Shown: one piece after another, positions 41,656-51,939 of the stretch | Position numbering within the stretch: the first letter of the stretch is position 1 | Layout of the letters: each line of letters starts with the position of its first letter | Assembly (NCBI GenBank): GCA_036365455.1 | Contig: JAWQUS010000008.1 | Span: forward strand, 23,543,501 to 23,607,500 | DNA from: Macrosoma leucophasiata | Lineage: Eukaryota; Arthropoda; Insecta; Lepidoptera; Hedylidae | DNA length: 64,000 bases | Reading direction: 5' to 3' | Translations under genes and position numbers: made by a program | Notes under the pieces: generated by a model | Seen by the model: the letters and a program-made list of their open reading frames with translations, nothing else | What the model was told of the DNA's origin: nothing | Database searches by the model: none

Positions 41656-41875
41656 TAGCATAGTTGGTAATAGATGGCGCTGCTGCTACCATAAAGCAAT
41701 GCAATAGATGTGAAGGAAAGATTTGACAAATCGGGCAGGGCTTCAGTAACTCAATTGGAAGAGCGGCTGGACTAGATTCCCAGTAGGTCGCGAGTTCGAG
41801 TCTCGCCTGAAGTCAAATTTTTCTTTAAAAATAAAATATATTTCACAAGTATGTGTTAATGCGAAATAATATAAA
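41656..41875 (+). mobile_element. Retroposon G copy 1: internal tRNA-like unit with 16-bp target duplication
   Basis: Flanked by the perfect 16-bp direct repeat ACAACGAAAGAGTAAC (41640-41655 and 41876-41891). Unlike ordinary tRNA SINEs, the tRNA-like unit is not at the 5' end: about 84 bases (AGATGGCGCTGCTGCTACC block) come before it and about 60 bases after it, ending AAATAATATAAA. A second copy is at 62.0 kb. Non-coding. Confidence 0.75.
41740..41814 (+). tRNA. tRNA-like unit inside retroposon G
   Basis: Acceptor GCTTCAG with CTGAAGT, weak D arm (ACTC against GAGC), anticodon arm CTGGA-CTAGATT-CCCAG (loop anticodon AGA, closing mismatch A-C), perfect T arm GCGAG-TTCGAGT-CTCGC, then TTTTT as a possible terminator. 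A serine tRNA would need a long variable arm, which is absent, so this is a tRNA-derived module and not a working tRNA. Confidence 0.5.
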
Positions 41876-42238
41876 ACAACGAAAGAGTAACAGTAACTGA
41901 ATGATAACACAAACCAATTCGTTAGTGTGTGTCAAATAGTCAAACTAATCATAACAAAAACAATACACGTTTGAACTTGTCGCAAAATCGTATTTGTACT
42001 AACAATATTTCCGCCTCTTTCTCTCTGCAACTTTGAATTGTCGAATGTTGAACGCCGATGAGTTCGAACTAACGCGTCGTTTTGTTATATAGCAATGATT
42101 TTTCCTTTGAATTACCAAGTGTACAAAAATGTATGGATTTAGTTCGAAATATAAAGATATTTCGTAGGGAACTCGTGATAACTTTGAATTATAGAGAGGT
42201 TCGAATTATCGCAGGTTTGAATTAACGAGAGTCGACTG

Positions 42239-43400
42239 ATAAATACAGTTGTTTTTTAAACCTCATTGTTTTTTAAATCATAATTTTCCAATCAAGTAAT
42301 ATTGCCCTTATCATAATTATCTATTATAATGCAATCATCAATTTAAAACAAACCTGAATTGTAACCATATGAAAATATTTTAAATTTCAAGAGCACCAAC
42401 TAATCCGAAGCATTGATTTTACTAGAATAAGTATAGCTGTTTTGATTTGTCACATACAATAAAAGTAACACAAAAACAAACAGCTTTCACATCAGTACAG
42501 TATCAGTATTATATTTTTACTTTCTCGTCATCGTCATCTTCATCTCGTCGTCTCATCCTCTCCTACTGAGATTTTTGGGCAACATATTTTTTTTGCTTTA
42601 GGAATCACACTTAACGTAGCATTTAGATCAGGTAGTTCTTACATTTACTTACTCTATTGTTTACTTATTCAATTTGCTTTACTACGCTAGAAACAATGAT
42701 AAATCGCAAATGTCGCACGTCAACTGAACAACAACAAAAATGTTGATAATCGAAATTCAGAGCTACACTGTGATCATTTTAAAGAAAAAAAAGATAGAAA
42801 GAAGAAAGATTCACTTGCTCCTTAATCAGAATAATTGTTTCTTAAGACTACTCCCCTTGATAGATATTCAAGCCTCTTTATTACGATGCATTGTAAAAAA
42901 TGCAAAAATCTTTTAAAATCACGTGTTCACACTATCACTCCGGTTTCCTTTGACGATCGTATATGTACCTACGTACACGATATTATATTGTACGCTTTGT
43001 ATCATACCTTGTACACCACACAATTATATTTTCTGATAATATTTTAATTTCTCAAATATACAAATAAGTTTATTTAACGCCTGCTCAAAGACGCTCAAGT
43101 TTATTGATTGTACAAACTAAATTACGAATTATTTTTCGTTCAAATCACTTAATTAACCACAAGGGCCTGTATTAAGATAAAGAACTTTCGGCAACGATCT
43201 GTCTCTGATAAAAAAACAGTATCTGAAAACAGCCACGTGGGTTGGAAAATTCAAGCTATTTTTGATATCTGATACGGAGGCACGATGCAGAATAAGCATT
43301 TTGGCAGGAAACAGCACTTTTGAGAAAACATCAAACGGTAAGTTAGTCGATAATCCAAACTGATGATAAAAACCCCAAACTAAATAGAGTAGCGTTTCGT
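42239..43400. other. About 1.2 kb of unassigned AT-rich DNA
   Basis: No repeat shared with the rest of the window and no gene recognised. A CGTCATCGTCATCTTC-type stretch lies at 42528-42560. It lies 3' of the candidate gene in locus copy 2 and could be ordinary intergenic DNA. Confidence 0.3.
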
Positions 43401-43582
43401 AATCAAATAATGTATTTTATTGCAGTGCAGTGAACATGATCTCCAGATTACAATACATTACAAGGCAATACTTTTTTTATAGCTTACAATAGACGAGGGT
43501 TTCATTTAATTTTGTCATTTCATTTTCTTAGTTAAGTTTACAGCATCGATTTTCTTGGTATGACCACTTCTATTAACTTTGC

Positions 43583-43752
43583 TTAATTGACCAACAGCTC
43601 TTTGTCAGTACAGTACATAAGGTTGGCAGCGTTGTTGGCTTTGTTAGAACTAATATCCATGGTGACTTGGGCCAATTTTTCGTTGTCGTCCCGAAGTGTT
43701 ACGAACACAACAATGTCCACATTAATGTTCGTTATGACCTGCCACACTGAAG
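43583..43752 (-). CDS. Duplicated locus copy 2: candidate terminal exon of a membrane protein
   Basis: The minus-strand frame reads VWQVITNINVDIVVFVTLRD, DNEKLAQVTMDISSNKANN and ends DKELLVN with TAA. It follows a long pyrimidine-rich tract with an acceptor-like TTCTTAG at about 43753. A possible polyadenylation signal (AATAAA, minus strand, about 43422-43417) lies 160 bases past the stop. Copy 1 has the corresponding segment with a different C-terminus. The acceptor CAG used by copy 1 is CAA here, so splicing may have changed or been lost. No family recognised; a small multi-pass membrane protein is an inference from the hydrophobic segments. It could also be a decayed duplicate. Confidence 0.35.
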
Positions 43753-43958
43753 CTAAGAAGCAGACATTGTAAGAATAAGAGGCGAATAAGAGAAAAGTTA
43801 AAAATTTAATGTTGTTATCAGATTGAGTAATGATATACAAAAGAAAAATAAAATACAAAGTTATGAGACGTTAGTGTAAGAATATCTGCAACCGGCGTCT
43901 TCTACAAATATTCGGCAAGAACATAAATAAGTCCTCGCTCTTGTTTTTCAATAACTAC

Positions 43959-44086
43959 TGTTGCAAGAAAAGCAAAAGGATGAGGCTGTAAAGTAAGGCA
44001 ATGGCTGTACAAAGACGAACAGCTCCACAGTTCAAGTGGGTATAACGTTTGTCGAAGGAGAAAGGAAAACATGACTGAGTTACATC
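43959..44086 (-). CDS. Duplicated locus copy 2: candidate hydrophobic exon
   Basis: After an acceptor-like TTTCTTTAATTTTTAG (44087-44102 region) the frame reads DVTQSCFPFSFDKRYTHLN then CGAVRLCTAIALLYSLILLL, a clear membrane segment, and reaches a possible donor CAACA|GTAGTT at 43958. The aligned residues TQSC-x-x-F-x-F-x-x-x-YT are kept in copy 1, which supports coding ancestry. Cysteines before a membrane segment recall small four-pass membrane proteins, but no family can be named. Exon boundaries are guesses from sequence alone. Confidence 0.35.
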
Positions 44087-44344
44087 CTAAAAATTAAAGA
44101 AAGCTTAGCACCTACTCCAACATGAAATCAAGATTAAAAATTAATGAGTTCGCTCACATACGCTTTAAAAGGGAGATTAGGGATGAATATCAAGGTTTAG
44201 CAGAGTTAAATTAGAGGTAAGCATTTTTAATTAAACCTTTCGTCCATTCGTAACCTTTACTTTATTTTTCCTTTCCGATTAGAATTGAATAAGTCATCAC
44301 GATAGTGGATATGTGGATTGGATATGTAAATAACAGATAGACCA

Positions 44345-44590
44345 TAAATGTGACGACTAATGAAACTACATGGAAGACAGACTCTGCACGAGATGGGAGG
44401 ACGACATTAAGAAGATCGCAGGTTTAAACAGCAAAAAATTGGCAAAGATGGAAAACCTTGGAAGATCCCTTTACCCGAGAGGGATCCATGCTAATTAGAA
44501 CTCTATAAATGTTGTAATAAATAAAATAATAGTAAAATTAAATATGTATATGTAACTAACGTAATTAAAATTATCTAAAAATGTATAATG
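44345..44590 (+). pseudogene. RTE-type LINE tail inside locus copy 2
   Basis: One frame reads RWEDDIKKIAGLNSKKLAKM then ENLGRSLYPRGIHAN and a stop, the standard end of RTE-group polyproteins (W-x-D-D-I-K-x-x-A-G ... W/E-x-L). About 40 codons survive, followed by an AATAAA-rich tail. Its absence from locus copy 1 dates it after the duplication. Confidence 0.7.
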
Positions 44591-44619
44591 ATTAAATCTT
44601 AAAAACATATAATATATAC

Positions 44620-44905
44620 ATTTTTTTTATGTAATGGAAGTGGCAAACAAGCATGCAGTTCACATTGATGTTAAGTGATGACTGCAGCCTGTAGACACCC
44701 ACACAAAGACCAAGGTCAAAATGCAGATGCGTTACCACTCCGGAGGCTAAAGGTGTTATGCCTCTATGCCGGAAATTACAGGCCCGTACATTAACACCTG
44801 ACCGGAACACGATAGTGCTGAACACTACCATTTAGCGGCAAGTATATTAGGTAATGCGGTGGTGCCTACGCCCGCGAGCTGCATCACTAGAGCTCTACCA
44901 CCAGT
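44620..44905 (-). mobile_element. SINE-A copy, full length
   Basis: Close to consensus; poly-T at 44620 and the ACTGGTGGTAGAGCTC end at 44905. Inserted in locus copy 2 and absent from copy 1. Confidence 0.85.
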
Positions 44906-45004
44906 GGATTATTATGTTATCTAATTCATTTACAATTATTATTAATGTCAATATTTTTTTAATTTTAATGTAACTAATTGATAAAAAAGAATAGTAAGCA
45001 TGAA

Positions 45005-45560
45005 ATAAAAGGCTATTCCCCGAAGGGCGGAAAGGTAAACGCATTATACAAGCGTGTACACCCCTGATTTAATTTGCCTTCTTTCCATGAAATAGAGCAA
45101 GAATCACAAGAATCAAAACTAGGTAGATATACTTCCCAAATATCGTGAGAATAATAAATACGTGTCAAAGAATCTTAGTAAAGGAACGAGGGCCCGCTGC
45201 GAAAATCAACAGGAGACTGGCATCTCCATTGCCACAACTAACGTGTTACCTTCAACCCACGTAGAAATAAATATTTTATTTTAGAAAAACAAAATATTCT
45301 ATCACGGCATCTCTCTTTTTCGCAGAGCTTCACTACAGTTGTAGAGCGGGAAAGTGTTGAGTTGTCAGATTGTTATAGAAAATGCGAAACATATTTACCC
45401 ACACTTCGACGAAATGTAACTGTATGTACATAGGGACGAATGTAATGGTTATTTGTAGGGATGAGTTATAAAACCTTCAATGCTGTCATGATACCCTGGT
45501 TACTATGCGGCACCAACAGCCCACGCAATGTAATATCACAAATTGTATCATGAATTATAT
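45005..45560. repeat. Upstream part of duplicated locus copy 2
   Basis: Collinear with 37097-37620. It includes an old SINE-C fragment (TTCCCCGAAGGGCGGAAAGG) that is also present in copy 1, and the TTATAAAACC box. The microexon-like unit here has lost its GT donor. Confidence 0.6.
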
Positions 45561-45589
45561 TTTATTAGGTAACTTCGATACCTAGTAAA

Positions 45590-45950
45590 GCGCGGTTGGC
45601 CCAGCGGCTGGTACAGATCTTAAGCGATTTACTCGGTTTAAGAATTACGGGCGCGGTCGGGTGTGTGATGGGTGACCGCTAGTGGCAAATTAAAATGCGC
45701 GTTTCCGTGCTTTGGAGGGCACGTTGAGCCGTCGGTCCCGGTTGCTATCGATAGATAGCAGTCGTCAAACCTTGTCGGAGGCCTTACATATGCGGCCTTA
45801 TAGGCCGGTTTGAAAACATCCGACAGCGGGTTGGCCACTTACCCGTATCACCACCAACCCGCATTGGAGCAGCGTGGTGGAGTAAGCTCCAGGCTTCCCC
45901 TCAAAAAGGGGAGAGACTCGTGCCCAGCAGAGGGACGTATAATGGGTTGC
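45590..45950 (+). mobile_element. SINE-B copy 4
   Basis: Full-length plus-strand copy: GGCCCAGCGGCTGG head, ACGTTGAGCCGTCGGTCCCG, and CCCAGCAGAGGGACGTATAA end. Confidence 0.85.
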
Positions 45951-46095
45951 CATATATACGCGCTCCAGCCAGCTCCAGAGCCTGAATACCACCACCAAAT
46001 TGCCTGATTAGGTAGACATTTACCTTTGTCCCTCTAAAAGCTAGAACTCACCTCATTCCTGTTCCAATGCCTTATTCGCATCATTATTTTTAACT

Positions 46096-46365
46096 AGGTT
46101 TTTTTTTTTGTAATAAACGTGCCAAACAAGCATGCAGGTCACATTGATGTTAAGTGATGACTGCAGCCTATAGACACCCACACAAAGACCATGGTAAAAA
46201 TGCAGCCTAAGGTGTTATGCCTCCGTGCCGGAATTTACAGGGCCGTACATTACCACCTGACCGGAACACGATAGTGCTGAACACTACCATTTAACGGCAA
46301 GTATATTAGGTAATGCGATAGTGCCTACGCTCGCGAGCTCCGTTACTGGAGCTCTACCACCAGTA
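46096..46365 (-). mobile_element. SINE-A copy with a small deletion
   Basis: Lacks about 20 bases in the CAGATGCGTTACCACTCC region; both ends are intact. Confidence 0.8.
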
Positions 46366-46477
46366 AAACTAAAAGACATTTTATTTCTAAACTCTTTCTG
46401 TCCGCGTCATGAAGATTAGGTCACAGAAATTGTTTTGTTGATGCCACAAGTGAATCTTGTTTCTGAATGGCTTTTAT

Positions 46478-46622
46478 AAATGTGACCGGAGATGTCAACA
46501 GGCTCGCCACCGCTATCACGGGCCAAAACGTAACCTGTGAATCGTGGGTTTGCATGTATGCTTGAATGCATGCATTTACTTCTGCCTACCCTTTCGGGGA
46601 TTAGATTCGTGAAGTTACGTTT
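46478..46622 (+). mobile_element. SINE-C 3' half
   Basis: From GTGACCGGAGATGTCAACAG to GTGAAGTTACG; the tRNA head is missing. Confidence 0.75.
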
Positions 46623-46644
46623 CATTATTTTGTCAGACAGTCTT

Positions 46645-46935
46645 ACTGGTGGTAGAGGTTCAGTGACGGAGCTTGCGGGCGTAGGCACCACCGCATTACC
46701 TAATATACTTGCCGCTAAATGGTAGTGTTCAGCACTGTCGTGTTCCGGTCAGGTGGTAATGTACGGCCCTGTTATTTCCGGCACAGAGGCATAACACCTT
46801 AGGCCTCAGGAGTGGTAACGCATCTGCATTTTGACCTTGGTCTTTGTGTGGGTGTCTATAGGCTGCAGTCATCACTTAACATCAATGTGAACTGCATGCT
46901 TGTTTGCCACTACAATTACATAAAAAAAAAAAAAT
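46645..46935 (+). mobile_element. SINE-A copy, full length
   Basis: Plus-strand copy close to consensus with a run of 13 A at the end. Only 22 bases from a SINE-C 3' end. Confidence 0.85.
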
Positions 46936-47444
46936 CTAATGTTACCTACTTATGTTTGTTAATACCATAATACTCCCAAACACGTATATAACTAAAGTTA
47001 AAGTTCAATAAAACCTTAAGTCAAGTGTAAAAGTTTGAATATAAAACCAAAAATGCAACGGTTTCAATGTGGATAGCGTACAGTGTTAATGTGTTACAGG
47101 CTGATCTAGGTATCTAGGTCACAATTGCATTCTTTCAGCTTTGGGCTATGAGCTCCTGGTAGCTGCGATGCATTCTATTGCATTTCTGGTCGACGGCGTA
47201 CGGTTAGGCTAAACTACTAGGTTCATATCAGTGAATCAGTGAAAAGTGAAATTACAGTGAGATGAGTGTTAAACGCGAGTGTTATTCAAAAAAAGAATAA
47301 AAAAGGGAAAATCAAACACGATCTGTCAATTGAGATGTATCAGCTTTTATTTATCCTCGCGTGTTGCTGATTGTATTGCTTGATTTATTCTTACAGTTAA
47401 CAAGAGATGATTAATCTTAGGTAACTTACTATGAAGACAGTAAA
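46936..47444. other. Unassigned DNA
   Basis: No gene or shared repeat recognised. Confidence 0.3.
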
Positions 47445-47736
47445 CGTAACTTCACGCCTGTAATCCCCGAAGGGGTAGGCAGAGGTGCATGCATTCAAGC
47501 ATACATGCAAACACCCACGATTCGCCGGTTACGTTTTGGCCCATGTAACAGGTGGCGAGCCTGTTGACATCTCCGAGCACATAACCAAGCTTCGAGGTGC
47601 TGGGGAAAAATCCCAATAGAACCAGAGATAAAGGCTTTTAAACCCTTATCTCTGATACCCCCCGACCCGGGAATCGAACCCGGGACCTCCAGCGTAGTAG
47701 TAGTGGCCTGCTATCACTAGGCTACTGAGGCAGTTA
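47445..47736 (-). mobile_element. SINE-C copy 7
   Basis: Complete minus-strand copy with a good B box (complement of GGAATCGAACCC) near 47672. Confidence 0.85.
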
Positions 47737-47740
47737 ACGG

Positions 47741-47783
47741 TTTCACGACCGTTTACTGATTCAGACAGTAAACGGTCGTGAAA
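47741..47783. repeat. 18-bp perfect hairpin beside SINE-C
   Basis: Arms 47741-47758 and 47766-47783 (TTTCACGACCGTTTACTG) with a 7-base loop, 4 bases from the SINE-C head. Confidence 0.9.
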
Positions 47784-47805
47784 TAATAGATTGAAAAGCT
47801 AGGGC

Positions 47806-47985
47806 GGAATTCACCGTTTGCTCTAAGAACTGAGTTTAAACAAACGCGTTTTAACTTAAAATTTGCATTCAGTTTCAATTTTATCACGAACAGTGGTCGT
47901 CAGGGAAATCCAAATAGTGTTATTGAACTCGTTTAAGAACGTAAAACGCATTTTATTACGACAGTGATAGGTCCTGAATTTTATG
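47806..47985. mobile_element. MITE family I copy 1
   Basis: Shares AACGCGTTTTAACTT, AATTTGCATTCAGTTTCAAT and AAAACGCATTTTATTACGAC blocks with 63.3-63.5 kb; the outer blocks are roughly inverted to each other. Non-coding. Confidence 0.55.
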
Positions 47986-48309
47986 GTAGCTAGACAATTA
48001 TATTCTATACAATTTCATTGTCTAGCATTACAAAATAAGTAATTACTGCTTTGATTGGCTTAACGAGTTGAACGTGAACCATAACTTTTAACTTGTGGTA
48101 AAACTTGCATGTAGTTTTAGTTAGTTTACCTGATTGAGGATAGTGAAACTATATTCGCAGTTGTACTGGGATCGCATGAATCGAAGATGGTCTCGTATGC
48201 TCTTGACAATCAAAAAGAGACCTTACCGCGATATGAGTGCGCGATATAATTGAATGACTATGATTATGACAAACAGATTTTTCATTTTTGTGAAAAAATT
48301 GATGATTCA

Positions 48310-48614
48310 TGTAACTTCACGCCTGTAATCCCCGAAGGCAGAGGTAAATGCATGCATTCAAGCATACATGCAAACACCCACGACTCGCCGGTTACGTTTT
48401 TGGCCCAGGTAACAGGTGGCGAACCTGTTGCCATCTCCGGGCACATTACCAAACTCCGAGGTACTGGGAAACTTCCAGAAAATGGAAAAATCCCAATAGA
48501 ACCAGAGATAAAGGATTTTAAACCGTTATCTCTGATAGTCCCCGACCCGGGAATCGAACCCAGGACCCCTAGCGCAGTAGTAGTGGCCTGCTACCACTAC
48601 GCTACTGAGGCAGT
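48310..48614 (-). mobile_element. SINE-C copy 8, reference copy
   Basis: Best full-length copy: in sense TAGCGTAGTGGTAGCAGGCC (A box) and GGTTCGATTCC (B box), about 305 bp. Inserted in the left arm of the foldback-like structure. Confidence 0.9.
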
Positions 48615-49044
48615 TTGAAATAAATGTTTTGAATTTTGAATATATTTACGATGTTTGGCATTTTGCTCTGTGTAGGCAAAAAGACCTCGGCATCGGCATG
48701 ACCATGTCTAATATGCACCAAGCAGTTGCAACATGAAATCGGCGATCTTAGGCCCATACAGATATCAGTTCCAGAACACGGCATTAAGAACCCGTTTAGT
48801 ATGGAAAAAAATATCGTCTCAAGTCAACTGAGATCTGTCTATAGTACGGGGCGGCCTGCACCGGGTGCCATCCATTTGGGGGTGACACCCTCTGTTTAAA
48901 TAACTCAAATTTGAGCTGTTTTAACGTGATGAAAGCGCAACACAAAACTTTCACTTTCTCATATATAATAGCAGGGGGCGCCAGAGGCAGAATTTGCTCA
49001 AATAGGAGGGCACAACGGCGAAGAATGGAGAACTGGAACTTTTC

Positions 49045-49322
49045 ACTGGTGGTAGAGCTCCAGTGACGGAGCTCGCGGGCGCGGGCACCACCACATTACC
49101 TAATATACTTGCCGCTAAATGGTAGTGTTCAGCACTATCGTGTTCCGGTCAGGTGGTAATGTACGACCCTGTAATTTCCGGCACAGAGGCATAACACCTT
49201 AGGCCTCAGGAGTGGTAACGCATCTATATTTTGACCTTGGTCTTTGTGTAGGTGTCTATAGGCTGCAGTCATCACTTAACATCAATGTGAACTGCATACT
49301 TGTTTGCCACTACATAAAAAAA
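49045..49322 (+). mobile_element. SINE-A copy, full length
   Basis: Plus-strand, near consensus, inside the foldback-like structure. Confidence 0.85.
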
Positions 49323-49429
49323 ACGCCACTGAGGGGAGCTAGAGAGGATTTTTTATATTTACTCGTACGCGTCTGATTAAGATACGGGGACTACGTTGCA
49401 CCCTGACGAGTATCTCTGCCAAATCTGAC

Positions 49430-49612
49430 CTGTCAAAATGGGATCGCGCCTTTTTAATCAATAGCCTACCAGCCAATAAACTTCCTACTACTTAAAAAAA
49501 AATATCTAAATCGGTACAGGCGTTTTCAAATTATCGGTCAACATGATATACATAAAAAAAAGATACGGATGAATTGAGAACCTCCTCCTTTTTTGAAGTG
49601 GGTTAAAAAGAA
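49430..49612 (+). repeat. Repeat N copy
   Basis: Ends ACGGATGAATTGAGAACC then TCCTCCTTTTTTGAAGTGGG; same family as the repeat split at 35.25/35.76 kb. The rest of 49323-50279 holds no gene I can recognise, apart from a short Helitron-like block near 50160-50190 (GAAAGTCCAGAGATGGTTTA). Confidence 0.45.
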
Positions 49613-50279
49613 AGTTTTATGTAGTTTCGTATGCATTCTTGCGGTGCATTGTTGAACTACCTGTATTTCATGTTCTCTTAGTAACTGGCATGCAACTTGC
49701 AAGCATTTCCTTGACTGCTGCTCCTCACATTAGGAAACCCGCGTGGTGAAGAATTTTCAGGAACAACTTATCAAAATTAAGCTCTTATTTCCACGTCATA
49801 AGTCACATAAAAAAATATAAGTAGGTAACTTCACGCCGAATATAAAATAGTGTTTTAAAATAAATAATTTCGTAATGGCAATTATATTCTTCTGTTAATA
49901 GTTAATTAACTTATTTAACTTATTTATATATTCAGAGTTATTAGACTAGAAATCAAAGGGTCTAACCATATTGCATGTTCTCTAGCATAATTATTATATC
50001 AGCAACTATAAGCAAACTTCTGTTGAGTCTTGGTTCTCTAGTATTGCATTAGAATTGGTATTGCATTGTATAGCAGGGCGCGATATTTTCAATAAACGCC
50101 AAATTTATTCATTAAACGTTTGTTGCTTTAAGTCGCGCTCAATGGAATGGATGGATTTGTTTCTTTCGTGAAAGTCCAGAGATGGTTTAAAAGATGAAAG
50201 AATAAGGAAAAAGTGGCGAAGTGCGAGACGAACAGGCGGGCACAGGGTTCCATATGAACAATTAATGAATTTTCTATAA

Positions 50280-50642
50280 TAATAATAATAATGGCAACCC
50301 TTGATACGTCTCACTGCTGGGCACGAGTCTCTCCCTTTCTTGGGAGGACGTCTGGAGCTTATTCCACCACGCTGCTCCAATGCGGGTTGATGGAGATAAG
50401 AGTTAGTGGCCAACCCGCTGTCAGATATTTTCAAACCGCCCATAAGGCCTCCGACAAAGTTTAACAACTGATATATCTATTGATAGGAACCGGGACCAAC
50501 GGCTTAACGTGCCCTCCGAAGCACGGAAACGCGCATTTTATTTTTCCACTAGCGTTCACCCATCACACACCCGACCGAGCCCGTATCACTTAACCGAGTA
50601 GATCGTTTGCGATCTACACCAGTCGCGGAGTCATGCGCGCTT
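50280..50642 (-). mobile_element. SINE-B copy 5
   Basis: Full-length minus-strand copy with an (ATA)n tail at 50275-50292 and GAAGCGCGCATGACTCCG (sense) at 50642. Confidence 0.85.
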
Positions 50643-50760
50643 CATTTACATACATAGTAGTTGTTATAAACAAATATGAATAAAAATAATTAAAAAATAA
50701 ATAAATAATAGTGCACCGCCGGCAGCGGGAGACGGTGCAAGGTACAAGACGCGCTCGATT
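50643..50760 (-). mobile_element. Dong-like LINE 3'-end fragment
   Basis: GTGCACCGCCGGCAGCGGGA followed by GACGGTGCAAGG matches the 3' end of the large LINE at 56.3 kb (GTGTGCCGCCGGCAGCGAGA). Only about 110 bases survive. Confidence 0.55.
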
Positions 50761-51313
50761 AAATACAAAAACCCTCTATTGGGCTCTCCTACTATAGACA
50801 GGTCTCAGTTGACTTGAGACGATCATTTTTTCCCTACTTATCGGGTTCTTAATGCCGTGTTCTGGAACTGATAGATACCTGTATGGTACCTAAGATCGCC
50901 GATTTCATGTTGCAACTGCTTGGTGCATTTTAGATATGGTCATGGCGAAGTCTCTTTGCCTACACAGAGCAAAATGCCAAAATATTATAGTAAGGTCTCT
51001 TTTTGATTGTCATCAGTGGTTAGGGTCACACAGACAGCTCTCAAAAGTTCTTACACTGGAACTCTACCACCAGTAGATTATGTATATATCATCACGCCAA
51101 ATCCTTTAAAGGGTAGAGAGTGTATAGCGCCAGATATCCCAGGTCCTCACACACCTCCCGTGCTTTTACTACTGTCTTGTGAATATACTGCAGGCATAGA
51201 CATACCTAAAGGCTAAATGAAGATGCATTGCCACCCCTGGGACATAAGATGCTTTGCCTCTGCGATAGTTATTAAATTATCCACTTCCACAACATTTCTT
51301 TACATCTTATCTA

Positions 51314-51547
51314 TCTATATATATGTAAAACTCACTTGCTGTTCGTTAGTCCCGCTAAAACTCGAGAACGGCTGGACCGATTTGGCTAATTTCGGTGTTG
51401 AATGATTTTTGGAAGTCCAGGGAAGGTTTAAAAGGCAAGAAAATATGAAGACATTGAAGGGGAGTAGTAAAAAACACAATTGCATTCTCTCATACAAATA
51501 GTCCGTATCTATCAAACCGAATACGAAATTTGCCGGTAGTCAGCTAG
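51314..51547 (+). mobile_element. Lep1-type Helitron, complete ends
   Basis: Starts A|TCTATATATATGTAAAACTC and ends GGTAGTCAGCTAG|T (51547), with A and T flanks. Contains GCTGTTCGTTAGTCCCGCTA and CGAGAACGGCTGGACCGATT, blocks known from lepidopteran Lep1-like Helitrons. 234 bp, no Rep/helicase. Confidence 0.7.
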
Positions 51548-51935
51548 TGTAACATAAAAAATAAAGATAATTCGCGAATCATTTAGCTTATTCGTCCTTT
51601 TATAAAAAAATCTTCATCGCATATCCATTAATTATTAATTCCGATTACTTCGATTCTATCAAACTCCTTATATTTATGCTCGCCTTATGAATGACATGAG
51701 GTTCGTTCAATAAAATCTGCTACGTCATGAGCGAAGCCACTCCTTCTACTTTCACTCATCTGCGCAATGGTCACGAGCGTAATAATCCATAATTTGCTAG
51801 CACGTGGTTATTGATTTTACGACGAGACGACCATCAACCAGGTTCAAGGTAGGCTTCGGAATTATTGTTGTATAGAAAGGATTTATGACGTAGTAAGCTC
51901 ACAAGCGTATTTGATAAACTGTCATATGTTTTTCG
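51548..51935. other. Unassigned DNA
   Basis: No gene recognised. Confidence 0.3.
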
Positions 51936-51939
51936 CAAG

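Larger units (their letters stand above)
41378..42238. mobile_element. pogo/Tigger-like MITE with nested retroposon G
   Basis: Terminal inverted repeats CAGTCGACTCTCGATAATTC and GAATTAACGAGAGTCGACTG agree in 21 of 23 positions counted. A CAGT start next to TA is usual for pogo/Tigger relatives, though the right-hand TA is offset by one base. Subterminal repeats of the GAATTATCG/CGATAATTC type recur inside each end. No transposase. Retroposon G (41656-41875) is inserted in it. Confidence 0.7.
48204..51012. mobile_element. Foldback-like structure with long inverted ends
   Basis: The outermost 23 bases (48204-48226, TGACAATCAAAAAGAGACCT...) are exactly inverted at 50990-51012, and 48652-48845 is the inverted match of 50796-50985 (CATTTTGCTCTGTG, GCAACATGAAATCGGCGATC, CTCAAGTCAACTGAGA blocks). 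The left arm is interrupted by a SINE-C, and the interior holds a SINE-A, a SINE-B, a LINE 3' end and repeat N, but no transposase. Confidence 0.55.

Noticed and set aside
43587..43772. 61-codon plus-strand frame over locus copy 2
   Set aside because: The minus strand has the better splice-like signals and the hydrophobic segment conserved in copy 1.
48250..48618. 122-codon open frame on the plus strand
   Set aside because: It is the antisense of a SINE-C copy; the same frame appears with breaks in other copies.
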